A stretch of DNA of 16,479 bases, from assembly GCA_002428685.1 (NCBI GenBank), contig DIXL01000072.1:1-16479 (forward strand), given 5' to 3'. This document shows, one piece after another, positions 7,162 through 15,900 of the stretch. The notes beneath the pieces are model-generated. The model searched no databases, was not told where the DNA came from, and saw only the letters and a program-made list of their open reading frames with translations. The translations under genes and the position numbers were made by a program. This stretch comes from Cloacimonetes bacterium UBA6081 (lineage in GTDB: Bacteria > Cloacimonadota > Cloacimonadia > Cloacimonadales > Cloacimonadaceae). Positions within the stretch are counted from its first letter, which is position 1, and each line of letters starts with the position of its first letter.

Positions 7162-10100
7162 TTACTTCTTTGCGGGTGGAGCAGGGCTGGGCACTGCTTC
7201 ATCTGCCACGGCGGTTACACGGTAGAATTTCTTGGCTGTAGGAGCGTTAATTGTGTAGGTAGGAGTGGCACTGTAGCCAAGATAGGTGAAGGTTCCATAG
7301 GGATTATCGCATTCATATACCTTATAATAGGCTGCACCGGGTTCGGCTGTCCAGGAAAGGACAACTGTTGCACCTACGGTGGCAGCTGCTATGTCGGAAG
7401 GATCATAAACGCGTCCAAGGGGGTTGGAAATGATGGCTTCGGATTCCAAACCAGCAGAGTAATTGGCTTTTACTGCCCATTTGTAGGTTCCACCTGCCAA
7501 ACTGCCAAAGCCGTTATCTGTATAGGTGGTATCGGCATAGGCAGAATGTAATGTTGTCCAGTTGGCAGGGGTGGCTTCATCAGCGGAAAGCATACGATAG
7601 ACATCGTAGTTCAGTAAAGAGCGGTCTGCGTTTCTGGATCCCAATTGGGTTACATTTCTGGTAGCAGGGCCGATGTAGATATCGTCAATATACCATCCAG
7701 CCAGGCTCACAACCGTAGAAGCATAGAACTCAAACTTTAGTTCCACAGTTTGGTTAGCGTAAGCACTTAGATCCACTACTCTTTCTACCCATGCGGTACT
7801 GGGAATTTGCCATGATGGTCCCCAAACCAGAGTATTATTAACTTTTAACTGGCAATAATCGTAAGTACCATTCACATTCTCATAGCTCCAGAATCTGATT
7901 TGTGGACTGGTAAATCCTGCCAGATCCACTGTTTTGGACAGATAGCTGGAAGCTCCTGAGTTAGAATAATTTGTGAGCATTTTGGTAGCCCACATTCCAC
8001 TGCCGGAATGCGCAGCAGTCGGAGCAGCGAGGTTTGTGCCAGTTTCGCCGATAACAAAATTGGCCACATTGTAATTGTTGGCCCATTCCCAATCGCCATA
8101 ACCGCTCACATTCCATTCTCCGTTATCTGCCTCGAAATCGAAGAGGAAGTAATCGGGTTCAGCAGCAGCTTCCCAAATTAATTGGGCATTATCTCCGGAG
8201 TGAGTTGCCACCAGGTTATATGGAGTCCAGAGGTTTTCTGTGAGAGCGATAGTGCCAAGGTTTACAGGGGATTCGATAGCGTTAAAGGATCCGATTTGGG
8301 ACTCATAACCTACCTTGGAAACTTCCCAAGTGTAGGCAAGAGTAGCTGAGCTTCCCTTTACGTTTGGAATGCTGAATACGCCATCAACACCGGTAGTTCC
8401 TGAATAGTTGTGATAGCCAAATAGCTCTACTGTAGCACCTTCTAACCCTGCCGGGTAATCATTGGAAGTTACCACACCGCTAACAGTGATTTCCGGTAGC
8501 GGCAGCAGGTATAAGTTCTGACCTACAGTGTTGCCCATGGTTAGGGCAATACCGGTAACGGGAGTGCCGTTATAGTAGTCTGTTTTAGCAGCAAAGGCAG
8601 AAACAGTATGGGCTTCCCAGAAGGTGAATTCGTAGAATCCAGTGGCATCGGTAGTAGTGCTATAGCGTTCGTCTGTGAGGGTTACGGTGGCCCCGGGAAC
8701 AGGAGTGGTTCCACCGGTTTCATACACGTAGCCATTTAGCACTGCACCGGTTTGCATAACGGCGTTTTGCACCACAAATGTAGTGTTTGGGAAGTAGTTT
8801 AGCGTTGTTCCTGCTGCGGAAGGAGCAAGCGGATCATAGGTAACCGAGTCGCTACGCAGATAGCGTGAACGGATGCTATGAGCGGCATTGGTGGTGTAGA
8901 AGAACTTGTCACTACTGGACAAGGCACCGCTATCAAACACTCTGTTCACACGTGTAGCTATGGTTCCGCCAGTATATGCAAATGGCGTATCCAGCGGGAT
9001 CACGACATTGTTTACTCCGGATGGGAAATCCACCGTCCCATCAAAGACCAGGCTGTAATTTCCTATGGGTAGCCACCCGCCAGAAAGGTCAGTAACTGCA
9101 GTGTGTGCCATCCAGATCTTGATAGCCTTATCCGGCCTATCATTGAGGAAGGTATTCTTATATACCAGTGCTGTGATCGTTCCGGATTGCAGGTGCATTT
9201 CATCTGTGAAATACAGCTCTTCGGTTACACTGTTTCTGTAATACATATCCACAGGTAGGTAAACACTTGAGGTTGTAGTTGCGTCATCACCAACAGGGAT
9301 TACGGTCATAGTATTATCAAATACATACACGTCCTTAATAGGAGATGAATCATTCATAGTATTACCATCACCTGTAAGGATTACTTCACCGTTGATACCG
9401 TATACTCCACCTGTAGTAGGTGTCCAGGAAATGGTATGCTGTGCAGTAGTTGCAGGGTCAAGAGGAGTGGTAACACTCAAAGTGCCCAGCACAGTTGCGC
9501 CATTCATCAGATTTACGGTGTAAGCATTTTGAGTTGCGGTACCTTCGTTGAATATGCTTATCACGTAGTCATAGGCAGTTCCGGCATTCAAGATGCCAGG
9601 ACCGCTGATAGTTGTGGCAGCAAGATCATTGGCTAACATCTCAATGAATTCCACATTATCAATATAGATTGTGCGGGAGGAAGTTCCTACTCCATGCTTG
9701 AAGGCAAGGAAGGTATCCGTACCCACATAGGAAGAAAGGGGAACCGTATATTGGGTTTGAGTGGTGGTTAGATCCATAATCGCACCGATTTGGGTAAAGA
9801 CCTGAGTAGTGGGATTATAAGCACCGATATACAGGTCTTCCCCGGCAGTGCTGCTTCTGGCATAGAACCTTACCTTAATAGTATTGAGTGGCATGCTGAA
9901 ATCAGGTGGAATCAGCAGCAGATTAGCAGCCACATCTGTAGAATTGTACAGTCGAGCACTATTGGGAGCACTGACTGCATAGGTAGTAGATGAATAAGTG
10001 TTTACGTATGCAGAAGTAGTAGTTGCATCCACAACCGATGTCCAGCCATAAGGCAGCGCAGGAGCGGTAACGCTATCGAAATACTCTGCATGCGGCAGGG

Positions 10101-13100
10101 TGGTGATAGTAGGATCAGGCAGGGTGGTAAATTGGAATACGGAAATTCCATTGGGATCGGGATTACCATATTCATTGTAGGGTAACACACCCCAGTACCA
10201 GGTAGTATTGTAGCCCAGATCAATGTTACCTTGGGCTGATAAGTCCAGAGAATTGGTAGTGGGTTCGTATAAGTATTCACCATAGTAATCCGAGCTGGGA
10301 TCAATGGGTGCAGAGCCCACATAAACCTCGTACCATGCGGGTGAACCGCCGGCAGGATTCTCGGTCCAATACAACTGAGTATTAAATGGATCAGCAGTAG
10401 ATGCGTTAGCAGGGCTAACCAGAGTTACGTGGCCTGGAGCTTGCCCAGCTTGACGAATACGCACATTATCCACAAAGAAATCGTTGTCGGCATTGGAGAC
10501 AGTGGATTCTCCGTAGAAGGCAATGTATTTTATGCCTGTGTAGCTATCCAGAGGCAATATCCAATGGTTGCCAGTATGGGGCAAATCATTATACACTTCA
10601 TATATTCCGCCAGTTGTAGCGACATCATTATCCCAAACCTTTACGGCATTAGCAGTTGACCAACTGCTGCCATCACTGATCAGGACTACAAATTTGTCGT
10701 CCACACCAGTAAGGCCTGCAGGATCATCCGGAGGAGCAGCGTTAGTATAATCCGAAAGTGCAAGGTCGAATTCCAATTGGTAACCAGTTCCGGGCATTTG
10801 GATGGGCGGAGTCATCAACCAGTATTTCCAGGTTGTGCCGTATATATTCGTTTTGGCCGAATAGTTAACCGGTGCGGTAACTACGTTAGCAAAGTCATCC
10901 TGTAACCAGTAACCGGTCGAAATAGTGAGTGTAACAGGTTCAGGAGTAAGCAGTCCACTCCATCTTGTCCAGTTGGCAGGCGGGAAAGTGGCACCTGTTG
11001 TGCCGAAATCTTCCATCCAGGGCATGGTGAAGATGGTGGGATCACCCATAGTAGTAAAACTGCGGACAGTATTTTCAACAGAATCCCCAGTGCCATTATA
11101 TGCCACTACCTTCCAATTGTATAGTGTGGAGTAGTTTAGAGCAACTGTGGCAGTATAAGTAAGGGTTGTTACATCTGCAATTTCCGTAGTAGGATCTGCA
11201 TTGGTATCGCAATATACCCTATATCCTGTGGGCACACCACCAAGGGTGGGAGCAGTCCAGGAGAAGGTAGGCCGGTTTGAAACATCAGTTGCAGCATCCG
11301 CTGGAACTGTTAAGGTTACAGGTCCTGGGGCCACAGCCGCAAGGTTAAGCCCAAATACATGATCCATATAAATATATGATGCTGCAGTTTGCACCGGTGA
11401 ATGGAAGGCCAGGTAATAATTACCCGGGGTTATTGTGCTCAAATCAATTACGGTTCTATTCATCACACTCGCCACAGGATAGGTTATGTCATCACCCACC
11501 TGTGTCCAGTTGGTTCTATCAGTAGAGTATAAAACCTGCAATATCTGCGAGGTTGCAGAGGCACGTGAATAGAAATCCAAAGTGCTGGTATTGGTGATAG
11601 CCAGAAGTGGAGTAGAAATAGTGTATGCTGTGGATGTTGATGTATAAGCATACATTGAAGCTACACCGTGATAATAATACGTGGTGCTGCGTCCCCAGTA
11701 AGATGTACTGGAAGTAGTTCTCATCCAGCCATTAGGGGGGAAAGTGGTGCTTTCAAAGCTCTCAGCCAATTGGGTAGCTCCAGGAGTTTGGAAGCTCCAC
11801 ACCGGGCAATTTTCGGCAGAACCACTATCGTTGCGAGGCACTATCTGCCAGTAGTAAGTGGTTCCAGCTTCCAGAATCGGTGCGTATGTGGTTCCAGCCT
11901 GATTAGCTATAAAAGGCGGAGTATCGCTTGTGCCAAAATACACATCATAACTGGTAGCAATTCCACCAGTGGTGGCTGCTTCCCAGGATAGGACTTCATC
12001 GGTAAAGGCAAAACCGCCATGTTGAGGAAAAATGGCTGTAGCTGGGTCGGGAGTAAGAGCAGCAATATCCGGTCCGAAGACGTGATCGATATAGAAATAT
12101 GTGCTTGTGGTAGTGGAAGAATACACTTTGAAGCCAATGTAGTAGTTATTGCCAGCCAGAGAGCTCAGATCAACATTATAGTTCATCCAGGTAGTCTCTG
12201 TAGGCATGACAATTTCTGCTCCTATATTCGACCAGTTAAGGCCATCAGTAGAATATACAATTTGAACACGGCCAATACCTGTCGTAGCTGAGGTTCGCAT
12301 CCACCAATCCAATTCTGAAGTGGCGGTAATGGCCAGTATCGGAGTATAGAGATAGGAGGGTCCTGTAGCGATATACTCGTAAGCACTGGCTGCTCCATAG
12401 TAGGGAGTAACTGTACTGCGGGTAAACGCATCTCCAGGAGTGTTCCAGCCAACTGGTGGGAATGTAGTGGCATCGAAGCTCTCCGCAAGTTGATCAGCTC
12501 TGGGAGTGGTAAAACTCCAAATAGGGCAACCAGCGGCAGAGTCGGTATCATTGCGAGGCACTATCTGCCAGAAGTAAGTGGTTCCAGCTTCCAGAATCGG
12601 TGCGTATGTGGTTCCAGCCTGATTAGCTATAAAAGGCGGAGTATCGCTTGTGCCAAAATACACATCATAACTGGTGGGTATGCCACCCGTTGATGCTGCA
12701 GCCCAGGATAGGGTTGCATCGGAGAAGGCATAGCCGCCATGCTGAGGATAAATGACTACAGCGGGATCGGGTGATATGGCAGCAAAATCCGGGCCTAAAA
12801 CGAAATCTATTGTTATTGCTGCGGCAGTGGAAGTTGAGGAATAATTCTCAAAACCAATGTAGTAATTATCTCCAGCCAGAGAGCTTAGATCAACTATATA
12901 GTTATTCCAGTTGGAATTAGTCGGCATTGCAATGGGTTCGCCAATCGCTGTCCAATTCGCTCCATCCTGTGAGTGCTTAATCTGGATGCGGCCAATACCT
13001 GTAGTAGCGGTAGCGCGAGCCATGAAATTAAGTTGTGAGGTGGCAGTTAATTCCAACATTGGAGTATAGAGCATAGCTGCTGTTGCCGTGGATTTGTAAG

Positions 13101-14094
13101 CCCCGGCAGTTAAATGATATGGAGTGGTGGTGTTGCGCGTGAACCCCCCTGGGTTACTCCAACCAAGGGGTGGGAATGTCCCCTCAAAGCTTTCCGCCAG
13201 TTGGTTTGCTCCGGGAGTGGTAAAACTCCAGATTGCGCTGCTTGCCCCTACTCCATTAGCATTACGTGCTACTATTTTCCAGTAGTATGTACTACCGCCA
13301 GCCAAGGTTGGGGCATAAGTCATATCAGCTATATTGGTTAGATATGGAGGATCTGAATTAGTGCCCAAATATACATCATAACTAGATGCCATTCCCTGGC
13401 TGTTATTCCAACTGAACGAAGCATCTAACAATGCGATACTTCCATTTGTAGGGAAGACCAATGTCGCTGCAAGGGGAGTATCCAGGGTTTGGGTTACTAA
13501 ACGCAAATTGGGGCGGTTATAGGTTCTAGATCCGACTGTGGTGGGGAAGGTGGTGTCGGCATATTTATACACAGTCATGTAGTTTGTACTGGTGGAAGTG
13601 TAGGTGTGGGTGGGATAGCCGGTATAATAATCTCCATCCCAGTTTTCATAAAAGATCTCCAGGTTGCTGGTGCCATCCCAGGCGAAGGGGGTGCTGAACA
13701 TCAAATAGTACCAGCCAAGTCCGTTAAAGACCACATCAGCATCATAGACCTGGGTGAATCCAGTGCTGGCGGGATAGCCTGTGCCAGTATCATCGGTTGC
13801 TGTTCCATAATTAGGTAAAGTGGTGTGCCGAACGAACACTTTTTGATCTAACATAACATAGTTAGCTGGAGTGTTATAGGCATAGAAGCCAATACCATAA
13901 ATGTTTTGAGCTCCGTTGAGACCTGCGGTGTTTATCTCAGCAGCAGTATAGATAATCTTGTTCCAGCCGTAGTCGAATAGACCATAAAATGGGCTATAGC
14001 TTGTGGAGGAAGTGCCGGTACCAATGGTATAGGTATTGGCAAAAACCGCCATAACTAACAGCAGGAGAAGGCTACATAAGAATAATTTCTTCAT
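7162..14094 (-). CDS. Giant secreted modular FN3 / choice-of-anchor J protein (2310 aa)
   Basis: Probable surface or secreted protein, possibly a binding or adhesion protein (inference; no catalytic motif seen). The signal peptide is 1-19 (MKK, leucine-rich core, cut near VFA). AGGAG (14100-14104) lies 5 nt before ATG. Approximate modules: N-terminal beta domain 20-205; FN3 208-295 and jelly-roll 297-445; then two FN3 plus jelly-roll modules of about 240 residues, with jelly-rolls opening 'LAESFDATTFPP' (535) and 'LAESFESTTFPP' (774); FN3 921-1017; jelly-roll 1018-1216; FN3 1218-1324; jelly-roll 1325-1484; CARDB-like 1486-1588; unassigned beta region 1589-1780; two carboxypeptidase-regulatory-like domains 1782-1866 ('PVPGATVTL') and 1867-1953 ('LEGATVELFG'); an FN3 that begins at 1955, is interrupted by a jelly-roll (about 1983-2142) and resumes at 2162-2228; C-terminal FN3-like 2232-2297 with 'NPYGTF' and 'KKFYRVTAV'; Pro/Lys tail 'PSPAPPAKK'. 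No T9SS 'PNPFNP' tail is seen. It is flanked by its own leader and terminator. Domain calls are by recalled consensus. Confidence 0.94.
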   Translation of the reverse strand: MKKLFLCSLLLLLVMAVFANTYTIGTGTSSTSYSPFYGLFDYGWNKIIYTAAEINTAGLNGAQNIYGIGFYAYNTPANYVMLDQKVFVRHTTLPNYGTATDDTGTGYPASTGFTQVYDADVVFNGLGWYYLMFSTPFAWDGTSNLEIFYENWDGDYYTGYPTHTYTSTSTNYMTVYKYADTTFPTTVGSRTYNRPNLRLVTQTLDTPLAATLVFPTNGSIALLDASFSWNNSQGMASSYDVYLGTNSDPPYLTNIADMTYAPTLAGGSTYYWKIVARNANGVGASSAIWSFTTPGANQLAESFEGTFPPLGWSNPGGFTRNTTTPYHLTAGAYKSTATAAMLYTPMLELTATSQLNFMARATATTGIGRIQIKHSQDGANWTAIGEPIAMPTNSNWNNYIVDLSSLAGDNYYIGFENYSSTSTAAAITIDFVLGPDFAAISPDPAVVIYPQHGGYAFSDATLSWAAASTGGIPTSYDVYFGTSDTPPFIANQAGTTYAPILEAGTTYFWQIVPRNDTDSAAGCPIWSFTTPRADQLAESFDATTFPPVGWNTPGDAFTRSTVTPYYGAASAYEYIATGPSYLYTPILAITATSELDWWMRTSATTGIGRVQIVYSTDGLNWSNIGAEIVMPTETTWMNYNVDLSSLAGNNYYIGFKVYSSTTTSTYFYIDHVFGPDIAALTPDPATAIFPQHGGFAFTDEVLSWEAATTGGIATSYDVYFGTSDTPPFIANQAGTTYAPILEAGTTYYWQIVPRNDSGSAENCPVWSFQTPGATQLAESFESTTFPPNGWMRTTSSTSYWGRSTTYYYHGVASMYAYTSTSTAYTISTPLLAITNTSTLDFYSRASATSQILQVLYSTDRTNWTQVGDDITYPVASVMNRTVIDLSTITPGNYYLAFHSPVQTAASYIYMDHVFGLNLAAVAPGPVTLTVPADAATDVSNRPTFSWTAPTLGGVPTGYRVYCDTNADPTTEIADVTTLTYTATVALNYSTLYNWKVVAYNGTGDSVENTVRSFTTMGDPTIFTMPWMEDFGTTGATFPPANWTRWSGLLTPEPVTLTISTGYWLQDDFANVVTAPVNYSAKTNIYGTTWKYWLMTPPIQMPGTGYQLEFDLALSDYTNAAPPDDPAGLTGVDDKFVVLISDGSSWSTANAVKVWDNDVATTGGIYEVYNDLPHTGNHWILPLDSYTGIKYIAFYGESTVSNADNDFFVDNVRIRQAGQAPGHVTLVSPANASTADPFNTQLYWTENPAGGSPAWYEVYVGSAPIDPSSDYYGEYLYEPTTNSLDLSAQGNIDLGYNTTWYWGVLPYNEYGNPDPNGISVFQFTTLPDPTITTLPHAEYFDSVTAPALPYGWTSVVDATTTSAYVNTYSSTTYAVSAPNSARLYNSTDVAANLLLIPPDFSMPLNTIKVRFYARSSTAGEDLYIGAYNPTTQVFTQIGAIMDLTTTQTQYTVPLSSYVGTDTFLAFKHGVGTSSRTIYIDNVEFIEMLANDLAATTISGPGILNAGTAYDYVISIFNEGTATQNAYTVNLMNGATVLGTLSVTTPLDPATTAQHTISWTPTTGGVYGINGEVILTGDGNTMNDSSPIKDVYVFDNTMTVIPVGDDATTTSSVYLPVDMYYRNSVTEELYFTDEMHLQSGTITALVYKNTFLNDRPDKAIKIWMAHTAVTDLSGGWLPIGNYSLVFDGTVDFPSGVNNVVIPLDTPFAYTGGTIATRVNRVFDSGALSSSDKFFYTTNAAHSIRSRYLRSDSVTYDPLAPSAAGTTLNYFPNTTFVVQNAVMQTGAVLNGYVYETGGTTPVPGATVTLTDERYSTTTDATGFYEFTFWEAHTVSAFAAKTDYYNGTPVTGIALTMGNTVGQNLYLLPLPEITVSGVVTSNDYPAGLEGATVELFGYHNYSGTTGVDGVFSIPNVKGSSATLAYTWEVSKVGYESQIGSFNAIESPVNLGTIALTENLWTPYNLVATHSGDNAQLIWEAAAEPDYFLFDFEADNGEWNVSGYGDWEWANNYNVANFVIGETGTNLAAPTAAHSGSGMWATKMLTNYSNSGASSYLSKTVDLAGFTSPQIRFWSYENVNGTYDYCQLKVNNTLVWGPSWQIPSTAWVERVVDLSAYANQTVELKFEFYASTVVSLAGWYIDDIYIGPATRNVTQLGSRNADRSLLNYDVYRMLSADEATPANWTTLHSAYADTTYTDNGFGSLAGGTYKWAVKANYSAGLESEAIISNPLGRVYDPSDIAAATVGATVVLSWTAEPGAAYYKVYECDNPYGTFTYLGYSATPTYTINAPTAKKFYRVTAVADEAVPSPAPPAKK
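11831..11955 (-). repeat. Near-identical FN3-coding segment, copy B
   Basis: This 125-bp stretch equals 12551-12675, exactly 720 bp away, apart from one base (11852 versus 12572). It encodes the FN3 segment around 'YDVYFGTSDTPPFIANQ' and 'QIVPRND'. Flanking codons of the same modules have diverged much more. Confidence 0.95.
12551..12675 (-). repeat. Near-identical FN3-coding segment, copy A
   Basis: Partner of 11831-11955 with a single mismatch. The one coding change is Phe versus Tyr in 'TTY[FY]WQIVPRND'. Such identity inside modules that otherwise differ suggests recent duplication or gene conversion. Confidence 0.95.
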
Positions 14095-14104
14095 CTTTAC
14101 TCCT

Positions 14105-14602
14105 TGTTTAGGCTTAATGAAGTTTGGGGTTGGGGTTTAATCACCAGCATTCGGATAGCAAAATCCTCCTGCAGGACCTGTTGTAGGTTGCAAGGTTTGT
14201 GAAGGACATATGCCGTCGCCAGGCTCTGCGCTTGCCGTATAATGTGCGATGATTATTTGGGGTAGGCAGAGTGTAGGTTAAAAGCATGTTTCCTCGTTAT
14301 TTCACTATTGTTTGTTTGCAATGGGGGGGGGTAAGGTTTTGTAATTTGATAAAAGTATAAGCAGTTGTGGATAAAAGTATCCTTGATGGCTGGCAAATCT
14401 GCGCAACCAGTCAAAAGTTAGCATTGGGCGAAGTATAAGATCAGTTTTCATTTACTCCCTATGCAAGGTTTTCTCAGCTAATAGTTAAATCACTTACTCA
14501 AGCTCAATATAGACTGTGTCGCAACTTCATCTACATCAAACACATAGGCATTAGAGAATGAGCATTAATTCACTACGGTGTCATTGGGGATTATCTAAAA
14601 AA
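14105..14602 (-). promoter_or_regulatory. Long upstream leader region of the 2310-aa gene
   Basis: No firm gene is seen. Blocks collinear with the other giant gene's leader are GGAGTAAAT (14458-14450) and the palindrome (14238-14258). A G9 homopolymer lies at 14323-14331. A 48-codon ATG frame (14451-14305) follows GGGAG by 3 nt and crosses the G9 tract; it reads MKTDLILRPM at its start and resembles no family I know. A near-inverted TGGCTGG/CCAGTCA pair lies at 14387-14413. Confidence 0.38.
14238..14258 (-). promoter_or_regulatory. Conserved palindrome upstream of the 2310-aa gene
   Basis: The 19-bp ATAATGTGCGATGATTATT at 14239-14257 is identical to 5973-5991. The 8-nt centre GTGCGATG is preserved and the outer arms are slightly shorter than in the other copy. 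ACACTCT on the minus strand lies nearby on the same side in both leaders, so similarity extends a little beyond the core. Confidence 0.55.
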
Positions 14603-14616
14603 AATGTCAAGCAGAA
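14603..14616 (-). promoter_or_regulatory. Shared TTGACA-containing motif, candidate -35 region
   Basis: On the minus strand it reads TTCTGCTTGACATT, followed by a T-tract and then TAGATAATC. TTGACA is at 14610-14605. GATAAT (14595-14590) is a good -10 hexamer but only 9 nt away, so this is not a canonical pair. Identity with 6359-6346 is the main support for function. Confidence 0.38.
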
Positions 14617-14802
14617 TTTTGAAATTTGCTTGAATTTTGATTTAGGTTCCGGGTTTCGGGATTCAAGTGCCGGTTTTAGGTGCCAGGTTTCAGGGGTTTG
14701 GAGTTTGTGAGTGATTGGTACCTTTTTAAGTCCAGGAGTCATTACCACCATCCGCATGTTTCAAAGCTACCTCTATCTTTAGCGGCGAGAATGACTCCTG
14801 GG
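14617..14802. other. Non-coding stretch with G/T-rich repeats and a 12-bp inverted repeat
   Basis: 14645-14702 is a low-complexity run with variants of 'ggttccgggtttcggg' and 'gtgccaggtttcagggg'. A perfect 12-bp inverted repeat, CCAGGAGTCATT (14732-14743) and AATGACTCCTGG (14790-14801), encloses 46 nt. It could be a stem-loop or another mobile-repeat remnant. No gene is seen. Confidence 0.6.
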
Positions 14803-14813
14803 CTTACATGGTT

Positions 14814-14912
14814 ACCCCAGCAGACAAGATAGCAGACAAGATGTCCGCTGCTACAACCCCTCATCACTTCATCACCTCATCACCCCAGCAGACAAGATGT
14901 CCGCTGCTACAA
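14814..14912. repeat. Direct repeats containing AGCAGACAAGATGTCCGCTG
   Basis: A 26-bp unit, AGCAGACAAGATGTCCGCTG plus CTACAA, lies at 14831-14856 and 14887-14912. A truncated copy, ACCCCAGCAGACAAGAT, lies at 14814-14830. Each full unit is itself bounded by AGCAG/CTGCT. Between the full units is a run of 'catcac' variants. The array ends 6 bp from the stop codon of the permease gene, which may have been trimmed or capped by it. Confidence 0.85.
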
Positions 14913-14918
14913 GGTCAT

Positions 14919-15704
14919 TCACCCCAGTGCTACATCCAGGGTCATCATTAGGGCAAAGCCAAGCATAACCCCCATGGTAGCGAGATGGCCGTGTTTGCCG
15001 GCTTGAGATTCGGGGATAACTTCTTCCACCACAACATAAATCATGGCACCCGCAGCAAAAGCAAGAGCATAGGGTAAAACCGGACGGGCGGCAAGAGCCA
15101 TAACTGCACCCAGCACTCCCGCAATAGGTTCCACCATGCCGGAAAACTGACCCCAAAAGAAGCTTTTCCCGCGGGACATACCTTCCCGGCGCATTGGGAT
15201 GGATACCGCTGCCCCTTCCGGTAAATTTTGAATGCCAATGCCCAATGCCAAAGCCATGGCTGAGGCCAAAGCTGCATTGCTGCCCCCGTAGGCCAAAGCT
15301 CCAAAAGCAACACCAACCGCCAGTCCTTCCGGGAAGTTATGCAGCGTAATGGCAATGAACAGAAGCGTGGATTTGCCCCAAGGACTTTTGATACCTTCTC
15401 TTTCCACGCCATCGGGATGAATATGCATGTGAGGAATAAGTAAATCTATAATCCGCAAAAAGAAACCACCAAGTAAAAATCCGATTACAGCAGGATACGG
15501 ACTGCCGGCACTAAGCTCGATAGCCGGAGCCAATAAACTCCAAAAACTGGCGGCAATCATCACTCCCGCAGCAAAACCCAACATTGTGTCCAACACCGAT
15601 TGGCGGATGCTTTTGAAAAACAACACAAAACTGGAACCGAGCGCAGTCATGAACCAGGTGAAGAGAGTTGCCAGCAGGGCAAGAACTATGGGGTTGTGTG
15701 GCAT
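14919..15704 (-). CDS. ZIP-family divalent metal-ion permease, GufA-like
   Basis: Inner-membrane transporter expected to move zinc or another divalent cation into the cytoplasm. The 261 residues contain about eight hydrophobic segments. The signature metal-binding helices are visible: H122-N-F-P-E126-G in the fourth segment and N160-L-P-E163-G in the fifth, the combination typical of the GufA/ZIP11 branch. A short His cluster (H92, H94, H96) precedes the fourth segment, and a Glu pair (E227, E228) lies in the penultimate segment. The start is ATG with GGAG 5 nt upstream. Length is normal for the family and the frame is intact. Metal specificity cannot be read from sequence. Upstream lie phased A-tracts and a REP-type element, and no clear terminator follows the stop. 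The other strong candidate name, ZupT, belongs to a related branch and is not assigned. Confidence 0.92.
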   Translation of the reverse strand: MPHNPIVLALLATLFTWFMTALGSSFVLFFKSIRQSVLDTMLGFAAGVMIAASFWSLLAPAIELSAGSPYPAVIGFLLGGFFLRIIDLLIPHMHIHPDGVEREGIKSPWGKSTLLFIAITLHNFPEGLAVGVAFGALAYGGSNAALASAMALALGIGIQNLPEGAAVSIPMRREGMSRGKSFFWGQFSGMVEPIAGVLGAVMALAARPVLPYALAFAAGAMIYVVVEEVIPESQAGKHGHLATMGVMLGFALMMTLDVALG

Positions 15705-15770
15705 GGAAACTCCTTAGCTATTTTTTTTCACAGAGAGAACAGAGTTTTTTTGACACAGAGGACACAGAGG

Positions 15771-15840
15771 AAAAGCAGAGAAAAGCAAAGAAAAACAGAG
15801 AAAAGCAAAGAAAAACAGAGAAAAGCAGAGAAAAGCAGAG
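15771..15840. repeat. 10-bp tandem repeat of phased A-tracts upstream of the permease gene
   Basis: Seven units of exactly 10 bp (AAAAGCAGAG, AAAAGCAAAG, AAAAACAGAG and repeats of these). The A4-A5 tracts recur once per helical turn, the classical arrangement for intrinsically curved DNA. The array lies 67-136 bp upstream of the permease start codon. It adjoins CACAGAG-type low-complexity sequence (15728-15769). Confidence 0.93.
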
Positions 15841-15900
15841 AGATTTTGCATGATTTTCAAGATTAGTATTCCCTGTGTAAACCTAAGCCAACTATGACGG

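Noticed and set aside
14872..15156. 94-codon minus-strand frame overlapping the permease gene
   Set aside because: Out-of-frame shadow of the permease gene; Cys/Gly-rich translation, while the ZIP frame carries the HNFPEG and NLPEG signatures.
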